This document shows, in pieces, positions 14,838 to 23,988 of a stretch of 64,000 bases of DNA. Origin of the DNA: a virus; IMG/VR virus record IMGVR_UViG_3300020438_000008, positions 62,001 through 126,000 of that record; one strand, 5' to 3'. Within the stretch, counting starts at the first letter, position 1. The number at the start of each line of letters is the position of its first letter. The notes under the pieces are model-generated. The model searched no databases, was not told the DNA's origin, and saw only the letters and a list, made by a program, of their open reading frames with translations. Made by a program: the position numbers and the translations under genes.

Positions 14838-15467
14838 ATGACCGTTCTTATTGAAAGATTATCTCACAAACAAGCGAATGTGAAGTCACGTATCGTTGAA
14901 GGTGATGACGGTGGAAAAAACATGTTCATGGAAGGCATTTTCGTTCAAGGTAACGTAAAGAATGCTAACCAAAGGGTATACCCTGTATCTGAAATTACTA
15001 GGGCTGTTGAATCAGTTCAAGCTAAAATCAGTGAAGGATTCCCGGTTTTAGGTGAATGTGACCATCCGCCAGAATTAACCGTAAACGTTGACCGTGTTTC
15101 GCATATTATTGAAAGTATGTGGATGGATGGACCGAACGGATATGGTAAACTTAAAATTGTTCCTACACCCATGGGTAACATTATCAGAACATTAATCGAA
15201 TCAGGTGCCACGCTAGGTGTCTCATCTCGTGGTTCTGGTGAAGTTGGCAATAATGGGAATGTTAGCAATTTTGAGATTGTCACAGTGGACATCGTAGCAC
15301 AACCAAGTGCTCCGGATGCCTATCCGAAGGCAATCTACGAAGGTTTAATGAACATGCGTGGTGGTTTCCAAACTTGGCAACTAGCACAAAATGTACAAAC
15401 AGACAAGGTCGCTCAAAAATACTTGTCAGAACAAATCGTTAAGTTCATTAATGAACTTAAACTATAA
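14838..15467 (+). CDS. 21: Prohead core protease gp21
   Basis: A 209-residue serine protease of the herpesvirus-like prohead family. FPVLGECDHPPEL near 66-79 supplies the active-site His and GVSSRGSGEV near 126-135 the Ser; VDIVAQPSAPDAYPKAIYEG follows, as in the family. It cleaves scaffold and capsid proteins at (L/I)xE sites during maturation. TTGGAGA precedes the ATG. It is encoded directly before its substrate gp22. Confidence 0.93.
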   Translation: MTVLIERLSHKQANVKSRIVEGDDGGKNMFMEGIFVQGNVKNANQRVYPVSEITRAVESVQAKISEGFPVLGECDHPPELTVNVDRVSHIIESMWMDGPNGYGKLKIVPTPMGNIIRTLIESGATLGVSSRGSGEVGNNGNVSNFEIVTVDIVAQPSAPDAYPKAIYEGLMNMRGGFQTWQLAQNVQTDKVAQKYLSEQIVKFINELKL

Positions 15468-15481
15468 CAGGAGAAGCAACA

Positions 15482-16600
15482 ATGGCAAACGAAATCCTTG
15501 CTAATCTTTTAGAGTCCGGAGCACTTTCCGAAGAGGCAGGCGCTCAGATTAAAGAGGCTTTAGAAGCAAAATTGAATGAAGCAAGAGAGGAGATTACAGC
15601 CGAGTTGCGTGAGGAGTTCGCACAGAAGTTTGAACACGACAAATCAGTAATTGTTGAAGCAATGGACAACATGCTAAACACAACAATTAAAACTGAAATG
15701 GAAGAGTTTAAAACAGACCGTGAGGCTCTTATCGCAGAACGAGTAGCATATAAGAAAGCAATTTCTGAACATGCTAAACTCCTTGAAAAATTCATTGCAT
15801 CTCGTTTGGCGACCGAAGTTAAAGAACTCAGAGCAGATAGGGCAAAAGTTAACGAAAATCTACAGGAAACTAAGAAATTCGTTGTTAAACAACTTAGCCG
15901 TGAACTAGCTGAGTTCCACAACGATAAACGTGAATTAGTTAACACTAAAGTACGTTTAGTAGCAGAAGGTAAGAATATTCTTAACAAGACCAAAGATTCG
16001 TTTATTAAACGTTCAGCGGAACTTGTTGAAAATACAATCAAGAATTCTTTACGTTCAGAAATGAAAAACTTAAAAGAAGATATCGTACAAGCTAAAGAAA
16101 ACGAGTTTGGACGTAAGGTCTTTGAAGCATTTTCAGGTGAATTCATGGCTTCACAATTAAATGAAGGCACAGAAGTAGCTAAAGTGAACAAGAAACTTGA
16201 CGAATCTGCTAATAAGGTTGCAGAACTTGAAAAAGTGATAGCTGATAAAGATGCAGACATTGAAGGCGCTAAGAAGGCTCAACGTATACTAGAAGACAAG
16301 ATGAACAGAAAAGAAGTTCTATCAGGTTTACTAGCACCGTTAGGCAAAGAAAAAGCAACAGTAATGTCTGATTTATTGGAATCAGTAAAAACTTCAAATC
16401 TACAAACAGCATTCAAGAAATATCTACCGGCTGTTTTAGATGAAAAGAACGTTTCAACGAAAGAAGAAACACAAACATTAACAGAAGGCAAAGTGACTGA
16501 AATTACTGGTGACCGTGAGGTAGCAACACACGTGGAATCACAGTCGTCAGGAAGCGATGCCGAAATTATTCAGCTTAAAAAATTAGCTGGATTAAATTAA
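15482..16600 (+). CDS. 22: Prohead scaffold protein gp22
   Basis: A 372-residue, largely coiled-coil, highly charged protein lying between gp21 and gp23, as T4 gp22 does. The N-terminus reads LANLLESGALSEEAGAQIKEALEAK, shown here in parts (LANLLESGALSE, then KEALEAKLNEA), and the C-terminus ends in IIQLKKLAGLN, a short conserved end. It forms the inner scaffold on which capsid protein assembles and is then digested. The ribosome-binding site is AGGAGAAG. Confidence 0.9.
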   Translation: MANEILANLLESGALSEEAGAQIKEALEAKLNEAREEITAELREEFAQKFEHDKSVIVEAMDNMLNTTIKTEMEEFKTDREALIAERVAYKKAISEHAKLLEKFIASRLATEVKELRADRAKVNENLQETKKFVVKQLSRELAEFHNDKRELVNTKVRLVAEGKNILNKTKDSFIKRSAELVENTIKNSLRSEMKNLKEDIVQAKENEFGRKVFEAFSGEFMASQLNEGTEVAKVNKKLDESANKVAELEKVIADKDADIEGAKKAQRILEDKMNRKEVLSGLLAPLGKEKATVMSDLLESVKTSNLQTAFKKYLPAVLDEKNVSTKEETQTLTEGKVTEITGDREVATHVESQSSGSDAEIIQLKKLAGLN

Positions 16601-16626
16601 CCAGGATAATATCAGGAGAATAAAAG

Positions 16627-17781
16627 ATGGAAAATCTTTTTGAAGGAAATAACTGGGACGGTACACGTGATGCTCTTTTAGAAGGTCTAGAAGGCACAAA
16701 ACGTGACACAATGTCCGCAGTTTTAGAAAACACTAAAGTAGCACTTAATGAAAGTGCAACTGCTGGTGCAACACAGGCTGGTAACATCGCAACACTAAAC
16801 AAAGTGATTCTACCAGTTATCCGTCGTGTAATGCCAACAGTTATCGCAAACGAAATCATCGGCGTACAGCCAATGACTGGCCCAGTTGGCCAAATTCACA
16901 CATTACGTGTACGTTACGCAGAAGCAAAAGCTGGCGTGGCGGCAGGTGATGAAGCACTAAGTCCATTTGAAATTGCTAACGCATATTCAGGTGACGCGGC
17001 AGGGGCTCCGGCTTCTACAGCATCACTAGAAGGTGAAGCAGGTTCAAAAATGTCAATTCAAGTGTTAAAACAAACTGTAGAAGCTAAAACAAGAAAGCTA
17101 TCTGCACGTTGGACATTTGAAGCGGCTCAGGACGCTAACTCAATGCACGGTTTAGATATCGAAGCTGAAATCATGGCGGCATTAGCAATGGAAATCACTG
17201 CTGAAATCGACCAAGAAATCTTAGGTTCACTATCAAGCCTAGCAACAACTGGCGCTACATATGACATGTCAGCATCTTTCACAGGTACACCAACATTTAT
17301 TGGTGACAGACATGCCGTTCTTGCGACATTAATTAACCAACAAGCTAACCTAGTTGCTCAACGTACTCGTAGAGGCGCGGCAAACTGGGCAGTTATCTCA
17401 CCATCAGCACTAACAGTTCTACAATCTGCAACTACATCAGCATTTGCACGTACAACTGAAGGTACTTTTGAAGCACCAACAAATACTAAATTCGTAGGTA
17501 CTCTAAACAGTACAATGAGAGTATATGTTAACACATATGCATCAAACGATGACGTATTACTTGGTTACAAAGGTCAAGGCGAAATCGATGCGGCGGCATT
17601 CTATTGTCCGTACGTACCGCTAATGTCTTCAGGCGTTGTGGTAGATCCAAGTTCATTCGAACCAGTAGTGTCATTCATGACTCGTTACGGTTACGTTGAA
17701 CTAACAAATACTGCATCATCTCTAGGTAATGCGGCAGACTACGTATCTAAAATCGCAGTCTCAAATCTATCTTTCGTATAA
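16627..17781 (+). CDS. 23: Major capsid protein gp23
   Basis: A 384-residue HK97-fold capsid protein. Conserved parts include VILPVIRRVMPTVIANEIIG with VQPMTGPVGQI near residues 58-90, WTFEAAQDANSMHGLDIEAE near 160, NQQANLVAQRTRRGAANW near 240 and VPLMSSGVVVDPSSFEP near 335. It is clearly shorter than T4 gp23 (521), as in other distant marine relatives. The N-terminal part is expected to be trimmed by gp21. A strong terminator follows, so the transcript ends here. Confidence 0.96.
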   Translation: MENLFEGNNWDGTRDALLEGLEGTKRDTMSAVLENTKVALNESATAGATQAGNIATLNKVILPVIRRVMPTVIANEIIGVQPMTGPVGQIHTLRVRYAEAKAGVAAGDEALSPFEIANAYSGDAAGAPASTASLEGEAGSKMSIQVLKQTVEAKTRKLSARWTFEAAQDANSMHGLDIEAEIMAALAMEITAEIDQEILGSLSSLATTGATYDMSASFTGTPTFIGDRHAVLATLINQQANLVAQRTRRGAANWAVISPSALTVLQSATTSAFARTTEGTFEAPTNTKFVGTLNSTMRVYVNTYASNDDVLLGYKGQGEIDAAAFYCPYVPLMSSGVVVDPSSFEPVVSFMTRYGYVELTNTASSLGNAADYVSKIAVSNLSFV

Positions 17782-17804
17782 TTCGTTATACACAGATTAC
17801 GAAG

Positions 17805-17833
17805 AAAGCCGGGATTTATTCCCGGCTTTTTTT
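17805..17833 (+). terminator. Rho-independent terminator after gp23
   Basis: Perfect stem AAAGCCGGGA / TCCCGGCTTT with loop TTTAT, then T run. Confidence 0.9.
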
Positions 17834-17856
17834 ATGGCTAAAAAACCAAGAAATCT

Positions 17857-17864
17857 GATAAATA
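17857..17864 (+). promoter_or_regulatory. Late promoter box
   Basis: GATAAATA followed by C, 42 bases before the next gene. Confidence 0.75.
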
Positions 17865-17906
17865 CAATTAAGATAAGAGACATAACCGTTTTGAGAGAGA
17901 ATTCAC

Positions 17907-19631
17907 ATGGCAGAACAAATTAAATTTGGTGACAGATTATTTCTAAAAGGCGAAAAGCTAATATTAGATTCTGTTGCAAATGCAGTAATAAAACCTAATC
18001 AAGGTACACTAGAAATTGAAGGTAATTTACTAGTATCAGGTACAACTACCACAGTTAATTCAGAAACAGTAAGTATCGCTGATCCATTTATGTTATTAAA
18101 TGGTGATTTGACATCATCAACTGCACCAACAGAACCTGTTGGTATTGAAATTAATAGAGGTTCTTCTGATAATAAGAAATTTGGATGGGACGAAACAAAT
18201 TCTAAATTCTCAACATTTAGTGATGATTTAAAAACAGCCGCCATTGAAGCAACTGATATAGTTCTTACAGGTTCTTTAGTAGGTGATATTGCCTCAGAAC
18301 TAGGTGATACAATAATTGATGTAACAGGCAACGGTACAGTAGATATCAACTCAGGTAATATTGACGGTACTGTTATTGGTGCAACTGCACCAGCACAAGC
18401 AACTTTTACTTCACTTACTTGGTCTACTACATCTAATACTACAGATGATTTAACTGAAGGTACAACAAATCAATATTACACAGATGCAAGAGCAAGAGCG
18501 GCTATCAGTATGAATGCTGGTAGTGAATTGACTTATGATCCAGCAACTGGTATAATATCTTTTTCAGGAAATTATTATCAAGATTCAGATGCTAGACAGG
18601 CAATCAGTGTAACAGGTAATGAAATAGGTTATGATAATACAACTGGTGTTATTAGTTATGATGCTCCTACAGACTTTGGTCTTTTAACAGATACAAATGT
18701 TATTTCAGGAAGCACAGGAGGCTCAACAGGTTCTAGTTTACCAACTAATGTTAGTTCTTTGTTTAATGATGCAGGGTATGTTACACAGAGTTATCAAGGC
18801 TTCACCGCAGATTGGCAAGCAGATGATGTAACTAATTTAAATGCGGCAAAGGCTTACACTGACCAACAAATTAATTCGGTTGTTGACGTTGCTCCGTTAC
18901 AATTAAACACATTAAAAAAATTAGCGGCGGCAGTAAATAACGATGCCAATTATAGTACATCAATACAAAATCAAATTAATGCTATGGCAATAGCCAATAA
19001 TTTAGCAACTGTGGCTACATCAGGTAGCTTTAATGATTTACTAGACCAACCAACTATTCCTGTAAACGTAAGTGACTTACCAAATGATAGTGGTTACTTA
19101 ACTTCTGGTGATTTACCAACTAATTATATGATTAATAATGGTAACAACACAGTAGCAGGAAGTATCACACCATTAAATGATGCATCTTTCAGCTTGGGTA
19201 CTCCAACAAAAAGATGGGAATATGTTTATGGTGAAACAGTTGAGGCAACATATGCCGACTTAGCAGAAAGATATGAAGCAGATGATATTTACGAACCAGG
19301 AACTGTTCTTATATTCGGTGGTGATAAAGAAGTTACTAAAACAGATGTACATACTGATTATAGAGTAGCAGGTGTTGTAAGTACTAATCCAGCTTATAAA
19401 ATGAATTCAGATGCAGGTGCAGATGACACTCATCCTTACATTGCATTACGTGGTAGAGTTCCATGTAAAGTGGTGGGACCAGTAGCTAAAGGCGACTTGA
19501 TGGTAACATCTAGCGTCAAAGGACATGCAAAAAGTGTCGCTGGTGCTGATATGGGACGAGCAGTTTTTGCCAAATCCTTGACAAATGATGCTTCTGAAGG
19601 TTCAAAAATTATTGAAGTTGTAATACTTTAA
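17907..19631 (+). CDS. Modular tail-fibre-type protein A
   Basis: A 574-residue beta-rich protein. Residues 35-110 contain the GTTTTVNSETVSIADPFMLL module with GIEINRG and FGWDETNSKF, also present in fibre B. TDDLTEGTTNQYYTDARARA (near 185) is a unit of the repeat found in fibre B. The C-terminal 130 residues start YADLAERYEADDIYEPGTV and include THPYIALRGRVPCKV; the same domain closes fibre C. The likely role is host attachment or a fibre-associated structure; receptor unknown. Confidence 0.65.
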   Translation: MAEQIKFGDRLFLKGEKLILDSVANAVIKPNQGTLEIEGNLLVSGTTTTVNSETVSIADPFMLLNGDLTSSTAPTEPVGIEINRGSSDNKKFGWDETNSKFSTFSDDLKTAAIEATDIVLTGSLVGDIASELGDTIIDVTGNGTVDINSGNIDGTVIGATAPAQATFTSLTWSTTSNTTDDLTEGTTNQYYTDARARAAISMNAGSELTYDPATGIISFSGNYYQDSDARQAISVTGNEIGYDNTTGVISYDAPTDFGLLTDTNVISGSTGGSTGSSLPTNVSSLFNDAGYVTQSYQGFTADWQADDVTNLNAAKAYTDQQINSVVDVAPLQLNTLKKLAAAVNNDANYSTSIQNQINAMAIANNLATVATSGSFNDLLDQPTIPVNVSDLPNDSGYLTSGDLPTNYMINNGNNTVAGSITPLNDASFSLGTPTKRWEYVYGETVEATYADLAERYEADDIYEPGTVLIFGGDKEVTKTDVHTDYRVAGVVSTNPAYKMNSDAGADDTHPYIALRGRVPCKVVGPVAKGDLMVTSSVKGHAKSVAGADMGRAVFAKSLTNDASEGSKIIEVVIL

Positions 19632-19667
19632 GTATTATATACTAATAGTCACAAATACTCCAATCCA

Positions 19668-19675
19668 GATAAATA
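19668..19675 (+). promoter_or_regulatory. Late promoter box
   Basis: GATAAATA, 72 bases before fibre gene B. Confidence 0.7.
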
Positions 19676-19747
19676 AAGATAGATTACACTTAACCCAATT
19701 CAGTGTAGTTTATAATAAATCGATTTTTTATAGACGGGAGAAACAAT

Positions 19748-21742
19748 ATGGCGGCATATGCAATACAGTTCCGTCGTGGGACAACGACACAACACTCATC
19801 ATTTACTGGCCTAGTAGGTGAGGTTACTGTCGATACTGACAAGAAAACACTTGTAGTCCACGATGGTTCAACAACCGGCGGCTACCCACTTATGAGAGAA
19901 GGCGGATCTTCGTCTTCGACAACAGGTTCGTTCTCAAGTAACGTAACTGTTGGGGGTACTCTAGCGGTAACAAATACAGCTACATTCTCGGCAGGCGTAA
20001 ATGTAACAGGTGATTCAGAATACACCGGTCACATCTTACCTGGCACAGATGATACTTTTGACTTAGGCTCAACAACAAAAAGATGGCGTGACTTATACTT
20101 AGGCCCTGGCTCACTTTATGTTAACAACAAGAAAATTCTTGAAGATGACAGTGGTACCATTACTATCAAAACTGATACTGATGAAAACCTAAAATTAGTG
20201 ACTACAGGTACTGGTACGATGCAAATCGAATCAAGCAACGGAATTCAGTTCACAGGCGAACTTAAAACTTCATCTGGTGATATTCAGGTCGGTGACCACA
20301 TTGACATGAACTCAAATATCATCAAAGAAGTTGGCGCTCCAACAACTGGCTCTGATGCGGCCAACAAAACATACGTAGACAATGCAGTTAGTACAGGTAT
20401 CGGTTCAGGCGCCAATGCTGTTTCAGGTACAACTGGTGCGTTTACAAGTGATGTAACTATTGGTGGTGACTTAACAGTTAATGGAACAACTACTACAATT
20501 AACACTTCACAAATCAACTTAGCAGACAACATTCTATTATTGAACTCAGATGCAACTGGCTCAGCTACAGCATCAGGTGGTATCGAAATAGAACGTGGCG
20601 ATGACTTAAACGTTCAGTTACTATGGGACGAAACTAATGACCGTTGGTCAATTGGTGCAGAAGACCTATATTCATCAGGTGACTTTATCGGTAATTTAAC
20701 TGGTAACGTAACTGGTAATGTAACTGGTAACGTAACAGGCACTACAAGTGATATTTCAAATCACGACACAGATGCCCTAGCAGAAGGTACAAATAAATTA
20801 TACTTCACAGATGCAAGAGCAAGAGCGGCAATTTCAGTTTCAGGTGACTTAACATATAATCCTACAACTGGTGTAATTTCGACTCAAGGTCTAGCTTCAA
20901 GTGATACTGATGACCTTGCAGAAGGTTCAACAAACCTTTACTACACAGATGCACGTTTTGATACAAGATTAGGCACTAAAGATACAGACGATGTATCAGA
21001 AGGCTCATCTAACTTGTATTACACAGATGCACGTTGGGACTCAAGACTATCTACTAAGAATACAGATAGTTTATCAGAAGGCTCATCTAACTTGTATTAC
21101 ACAGATGCACGTGTAGGAACTTATCTAACAACTAACTCATACGCAACTGAGGCATTCGTAACAAGTGCAGTTCAAGGCGTTGATAACTCAGACGAAATTA
21201 CTGAGGGTTCATCTAACTTGTATTTCACAGACGAAAGAGCCCAAGATGCGGTAATGGCTAATGTTTCTGCAGGAACAGGTATCAACGTATCATATGATGA
21301 TGCGGCGGGTACATTAACTGTAACTAACACACAAACAGAAGTCAATGACTATGTAGATGGTGCTTCATTCTCAGGCGGTACACTAACTTTATCAGTTGGT
21401 ACTCAATCAGATGTAACAGTATCTTTAGATGGTCGTTATGCACAGTTAGGAAACACTTCTAAAAAACACACACATGCTTATGAGGCAACTGCACAAGACG
21501 AAACAGATAACACTGGTTCATCACATGCAATCACATGGGCTAACTTAACTTCTGGTAAGATTGACACTGGTGGTGTTGATTTTGCATCAGAAATTAATGA
21601 TTCACCGTATGCTGTTGTTTATATCAACAGAATTATGGTGAGAGCAAATGAGGTATCTATTACTTCAACAGGATTAACTTTTGCATCAGACGTTCTTACA
21701 GAAGACGATGAAGTAGAAGTAGTCTACATGGACGAGCAATAA
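19748..21742 (+). CDS. Modular tail-fibre-type protein B with DAR repeats
   Basis: A 664-residue protein. The N-terminal 50 residues (IQFRRGTTTQHSSFTGLVGE, then VDTDKKTLVVHDG) match the N-terminal domain of major-tropism-determinant-type proteins. A GTTTTINTSQINLADNILLL module near 240 is shared with fibre A; GNVTG tandem repeats follow near 320, then five units of a repeat with core EGSSNLYYTDAR (about residues 340-500). The C-terminus (DDEVEVVYMDEQ) is a separate small domain. A trimeric fibre is likely. AAAAA-poor, Thr/Ser/Asn-rich composition is typical of such fibres. Confidence 0.68.
   Translation: MAAYAIQFRRGTTTQHSSFTGLVGEVTVDTDKKTLVVHDGSTTGGYPLMREGGSSSSTTGSFSSNVTVGGTLAVTNTATFSAGVNVTGDSEYTGHILPGTDDTFDLGSTTKRWRDLYLGPGSLYVNNKKILEDDSGTITIKTDTDENLKLVTTGTGTMQIESSNGIQFTGELKTSSGDIQVGDHIDMNSNIIKEVGAPTTGSDAANKTYVDNAVSTGIGSGANAVSGTTGAFTSDVTIGGDLTVNGTTTTINTSQINLADNILLLNSDATGSATASGGIEIERGDDLNVQLLWDETNDRWSIGAEDLYSSGDFIGNLTGNVTGNVTGNVTGTTSDISNHDTDALAEGTNKLYFTDARARAAISVSGDLTYNPTTGVISTQGLASSDTDDLAEGSTNLYYTDARFDTRLGTKDTDDVSEGSSNLYYTDARWDSRLSTKNTDSLSEGSSNLYYTDARVGTYLTTNSYATEAFVTSAVQGVDNSDEITEGSSNLYFTDERAQDAVMANVSAGTGINVSYDDAAGTLTVTNTQTEVNDYVDGASFSGGTLTLSVGTQSDVTVSLDGRYAQLGNTSKKHTHAYEATAQDETDNTGSSHAITWANLTSGKIDTGGVDFASEINDSPYAVVYINRIMVRANEVSITSTGLTFASDVLTEDDEVEVVYMDEQ
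20696..20745 (+). repeat. Short tandem repeats coding for GNVTG
   Basis: A 12-base unit close to ACTGGTAACGTA is repeated about four times with small changes and codes for GNLTGNVTGNVTGNVTG inside fibre B. Confidence 0.7.
20768..21245 (+). repeat. Fibre B repeats, core EGSSNLYYTDAR
   Basis: Five degenerate units. The two best copies (from 20995 and 21073) share 40 identical bases and are spaced 78 bases (26 codons) apart, which points to recent duplication. Confidence 0.75.
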
Positions 21743-21752
21743 AACTTAACAA

Positions 21753-21776
21753 CGTAGGGGAGTAAAATCCCCTACG
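21753..21776 (+). terminator. Hairpin after fibre B
   Basis: Perfect nine-pair stem CGTAGGGGA / TCCCCTACG with loop GTAAAA. There is no T run, so termination or message stabilisation is possible. Confidence 0.55.
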
Positions 21777-21830
21777 GTTCAATTATGAACATGAGGTCAT
21801 CTAAAGACCTTTCGATTTAAGGAGACAATC

Positions 21831-23018
21831 ATGGGAAGAAAATTTAGACACAATGGTTCTACGAATACAAAAATTGGTCGTGGAACTACATTCAAGTACG
21901 ACACAAGTGGAAACTTATCACAAATTACAGGTACAATAGATACAACTACTGACGATATTATTTTCACTGGTACAAAATCAAACTTAAGACGTATAGCAGA
22001 CCTAGAACGTAACGTATCTATTCTTGCATCACAAGATAGAGGTGACGGTGGTTCAGCTACTGGTAAACAATTTGGTGGTAAAGTAAAATTTAAAAATCAA
22101 ATTGAAGTTGATGGAACTTTAAAAGCAGATGGCGATGTTGACGTTGCAGGTACACTAGATGTACAAGCAGGTCTAACTCTTGGTGCAACTGCACAAGAAG
22201 TTGTTCAAGACTTAATCGGTGGTATGGCTAACACAGGCCTATCATACGATGATGCAAATAATCAAATTAATGTTGATACATCAACAATCGCAACACAATC
22301 TTACGCAGATACGGCCGCTCAAACAGCCGCAGATGCAGTAGTGGCGGCGGCACCTGGTTCATTAGATACTCTAAACGAACTAGCGGCGGCCTTAGGCGAT
22401 GATGCCAACTTTGCTACAACGGTAACTGACTCAATCGCTACAAAAGCCGCACACGCAAGAACTATTACTGCGGGTAACGGTCTTTCAGGCGGTGGTGACT
22501 TAAGTGCAGATAGAACAATCGCAATGGACGGTTCATATACTGGTGACTTTACAGTATCAGGTGATATCACTGCTAACGGTGGTGACATGACAGCAACACG
22601 TTTCAACGGTGAAGCAACAACGGCAAAATATGCCGACCTTGCAGAACGTTATGAAGCAGATGCAGAATACGATGAAGGCACAGTAATGATGTTTGGTGGA
22701 GAAGCAGAAGTAACAGCGGCAGAAGGTCACGGTTGTGACAGACTAGCAGGTGTTGTTTCAATGAAACCAGCTTATCTAATGAACGGCGAAGCGGGTAGTG
22801 ATATAACTCACCCAGCTATCGCATTACAAGGTCGTGTTCCAGTTAAAACTATGGGTGCAGTCAAAAAAGGCGACATCATGGTAGCGGCTGATAACAAGGG
22901 ACATGCTACAGCATGGAAAGAAGACCACGATCCTAAAATGACGGCATATATCGGTATCGCAATCAAAGATAAAATCGAAGAAGGCGAAGGTATGGTCGAA
23001 GTTAAAGTAGGTAAGTAA
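21831..23018 (+). CDS. Modular tail-fibre-type protein C
   Basis: A 395-residue protein. The N-terminal 70 residues read GRKFRHNGSTNTKIGRGTTF and on to a short helix (ADLERNVSILASQD). The middle has a GTLKADGDVDVAGTLDV strand-repeat segment. The C-terminal 130 residues, from KYADLAERYEADAEYDEGTV with THPAIALQGRVPVKT, are paralogous to the end of fibre A. It has a strong AAGGAGAC ribosome-binding site. The common C-terminal domain may bind a shared partner or assist trimerisation. Confidence 0.62.
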   Translation: MGRKFRHNGSTNTKIGRGTTFKYDTSGNLSQITGTIDTTTDDIIFTGTKSNLRRIADLERNVSILASQDRGDGGSATGKQFGGKVKFKNQIEVDGTLKADGDVDVAGTLDVQAGLTLGATAQEVVQDLIGGMANTGLSYDDANNQINVDTSTIATQSYADTAAQTAADAVVAAAPGSLDTLNELAAALGDDANFATTVTDSIATKAAHARTITAGNGLSGGGDLSADRTIAMDGSYTGDFTVSGDITANGGDMTATRFNGEATTAKYADLAERYEADAEYDEGTVMMFGGEAEVTAAEGHGCDRLAGVVSMKPAYLMNGEAGSDITHPAIALQGRVPVKTMGAVKKGDIMVAADNKGHATAWKEDHDPKMTAYIGIAIKDKIEEGEGMVEVKVGK

Positions 23019-23045
23019 GTAACTTAATAATTTTACAATATAGAG

Positions 23046-23078
23046 AAGGTCGGCATTACAGTCGGCCTTCTTTTTTTT
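23046..23078 (+). terminator. Rho-independent terminator after fibre C
   Basis: Stem AAGGTCGGC / GTCGGCCTT (two G-U pairs), loop ATTACA, then C and eight T. Confidence 0.85.
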
Positions 23079-23093
23079 AAGGAGGAGAAAGTT

Positions 23094-23198
23094 ATGAAAA
23101 AACTAATGAAGAACAAGAAAGTATGGATTGCAGTAGCAGTTGTAATAATTGTTGCATGGTACATGTTCGGTGGTCAAGCACCAGTCGAAGCAGTGTAA
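23094..23198 (+). CDS. 34-residue single-span membrane peptide
   Basis: A short gene read directly. It begins MKKLMKNKKVWIAVAV and continues with a hydrophobic VVIIVAWYMF, then GGQAPVEAV. The basic N-terminus and single hydrophobic span are those of a small membrane peptide. AAGGAGGAG stands seven bases before the ATG, one of the strongest ribosome-binding sites in the window. The T run of the preceding terminator ends only ten bases before this site, so expression should depend on read-through. A lysis-related or membrane role is possible but unproved. Confidence 0.6.
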   Translation: MKKLMKNKKVWIAVAVVIIVAWYMFGGQAPVEAV

Positions 23199-23221
23199 CA
23201 ATTCAATTATAAAAGATAATC

Positions 23222-23245
23222 AAGGGCGCTTATGGCGCCCTTTTT
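23222..23245. terminator. Terminator between convergent genes
   Basis: Perfect eight-pair stem AAGGGCGC / GCGCCCTT, loop TTATG, five T on the plus strand. It may serve both directions. Confidence 0.8.
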
Positions 23246-23948
23246 ATTCGTCTTCTCCGCAGAAGAAATTCTTAAGTGTTTGATATAGTCCCCCACCCTG
23301 AGTATTAGTATTTTCTTCAACCCATTCAGGAAACTTTTCAAATAATCTTTTCCATTGTAGCATTTCATTATGTAAATCTATCACTTGTTTATAGTATTCA
23401 CTTTTATTTGCAAAACCAAGTTCTTCTCTGATTTTAATAATTCTTTCTCTACATTCTTTTAAATCCAGTATATCTTTATCAACTGCAACAATAATATCAT
23501 CAAATGATTTTTTGTCAGAAAACTTATCTATTAAAAACTTATGATGTTTGTTTTTTGGCTTGCCATCATAAAGAAACATAATTTCTTGTAAATCATAGTA
23601 CAATGCTTTTACTGGATTTATAGTTTCTCTATATCTTTCTGTAACTTCTTTAATTTCAAATCTTATATCGTCTGTTGATAACTTTTCTAATGTTGCTAAT
23701 GCAATTATATTAATCTTTTGTCTACTACCTGTAATTTTCTTTTGTGATGATAATCTTATCTTTTTGATTACAGTATCTATTATTATAATTGTATCTTTAT
23801 CAATATCTTTCTTAATGTATTCTATATATTCAGGTGTGGCACTGTTAACGATGGCTCGTAATTCAGCCTCGGCATTCCCGGTCTTTAGGTACTCAATACA
23901 GTCCCTAATGAACTTTTGCTTCTTGAAATCTATTATGCCTGTTTCCAC
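23244..23948 (-). CDS. Unknown helical protein
   Basis: A 234-residue charged, largely helical protein that I do not recognise. It has a Lys/Ile/Asp-rich composition and a Trp-rich C-terminal part (MLQWKRLFEKFPEWVEE) before a Gly-rich GGGLYQ end. It is the last gene of the minus-strand group gp14-gp15-Nudix, so it is probably expressed late with neck genes. A virion or assembly role can only be guessed from position. Confidence 0.6.
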   Translation of the reverse strand: METGIIDFKKQKFIRDCIEYLKTGNAEAELRAIVNSATPEYIEYIKKDIDKDTIIIIDTVIKKIRLSSQKKITGSRQKINIIALATLEKLSTDDIRFEIKEVTERYRETINPVKALYYDLQEIMFLYDGKPKNKHHKFLIDKFSDKKSFDDIIVAVDKDILDLKECRERIIKIREELGFANKSEYYKQVIDLHNEMLQWKRLFEKFPEWVEENTNTQGGGLYQTLKNFFCGEDE

Positions 23949-23988
23949 TCATTTCTCCCATACAGTATTTAATAGTTTCATTAAGAAG

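Noticed and set aside
15544-16260. 238-codon minus-strand ORF
   Set aside because: Antisense shadow of scaffold gene gp22; no ribosome-binding site and Ser-rich translation typical of shadows.
20696-21245. CRISPR array in the repeated part of fibre B
   Set aside because: The repeats are in frame and code for protein motifs; spacing and spacers are not those of a CRISPR array.
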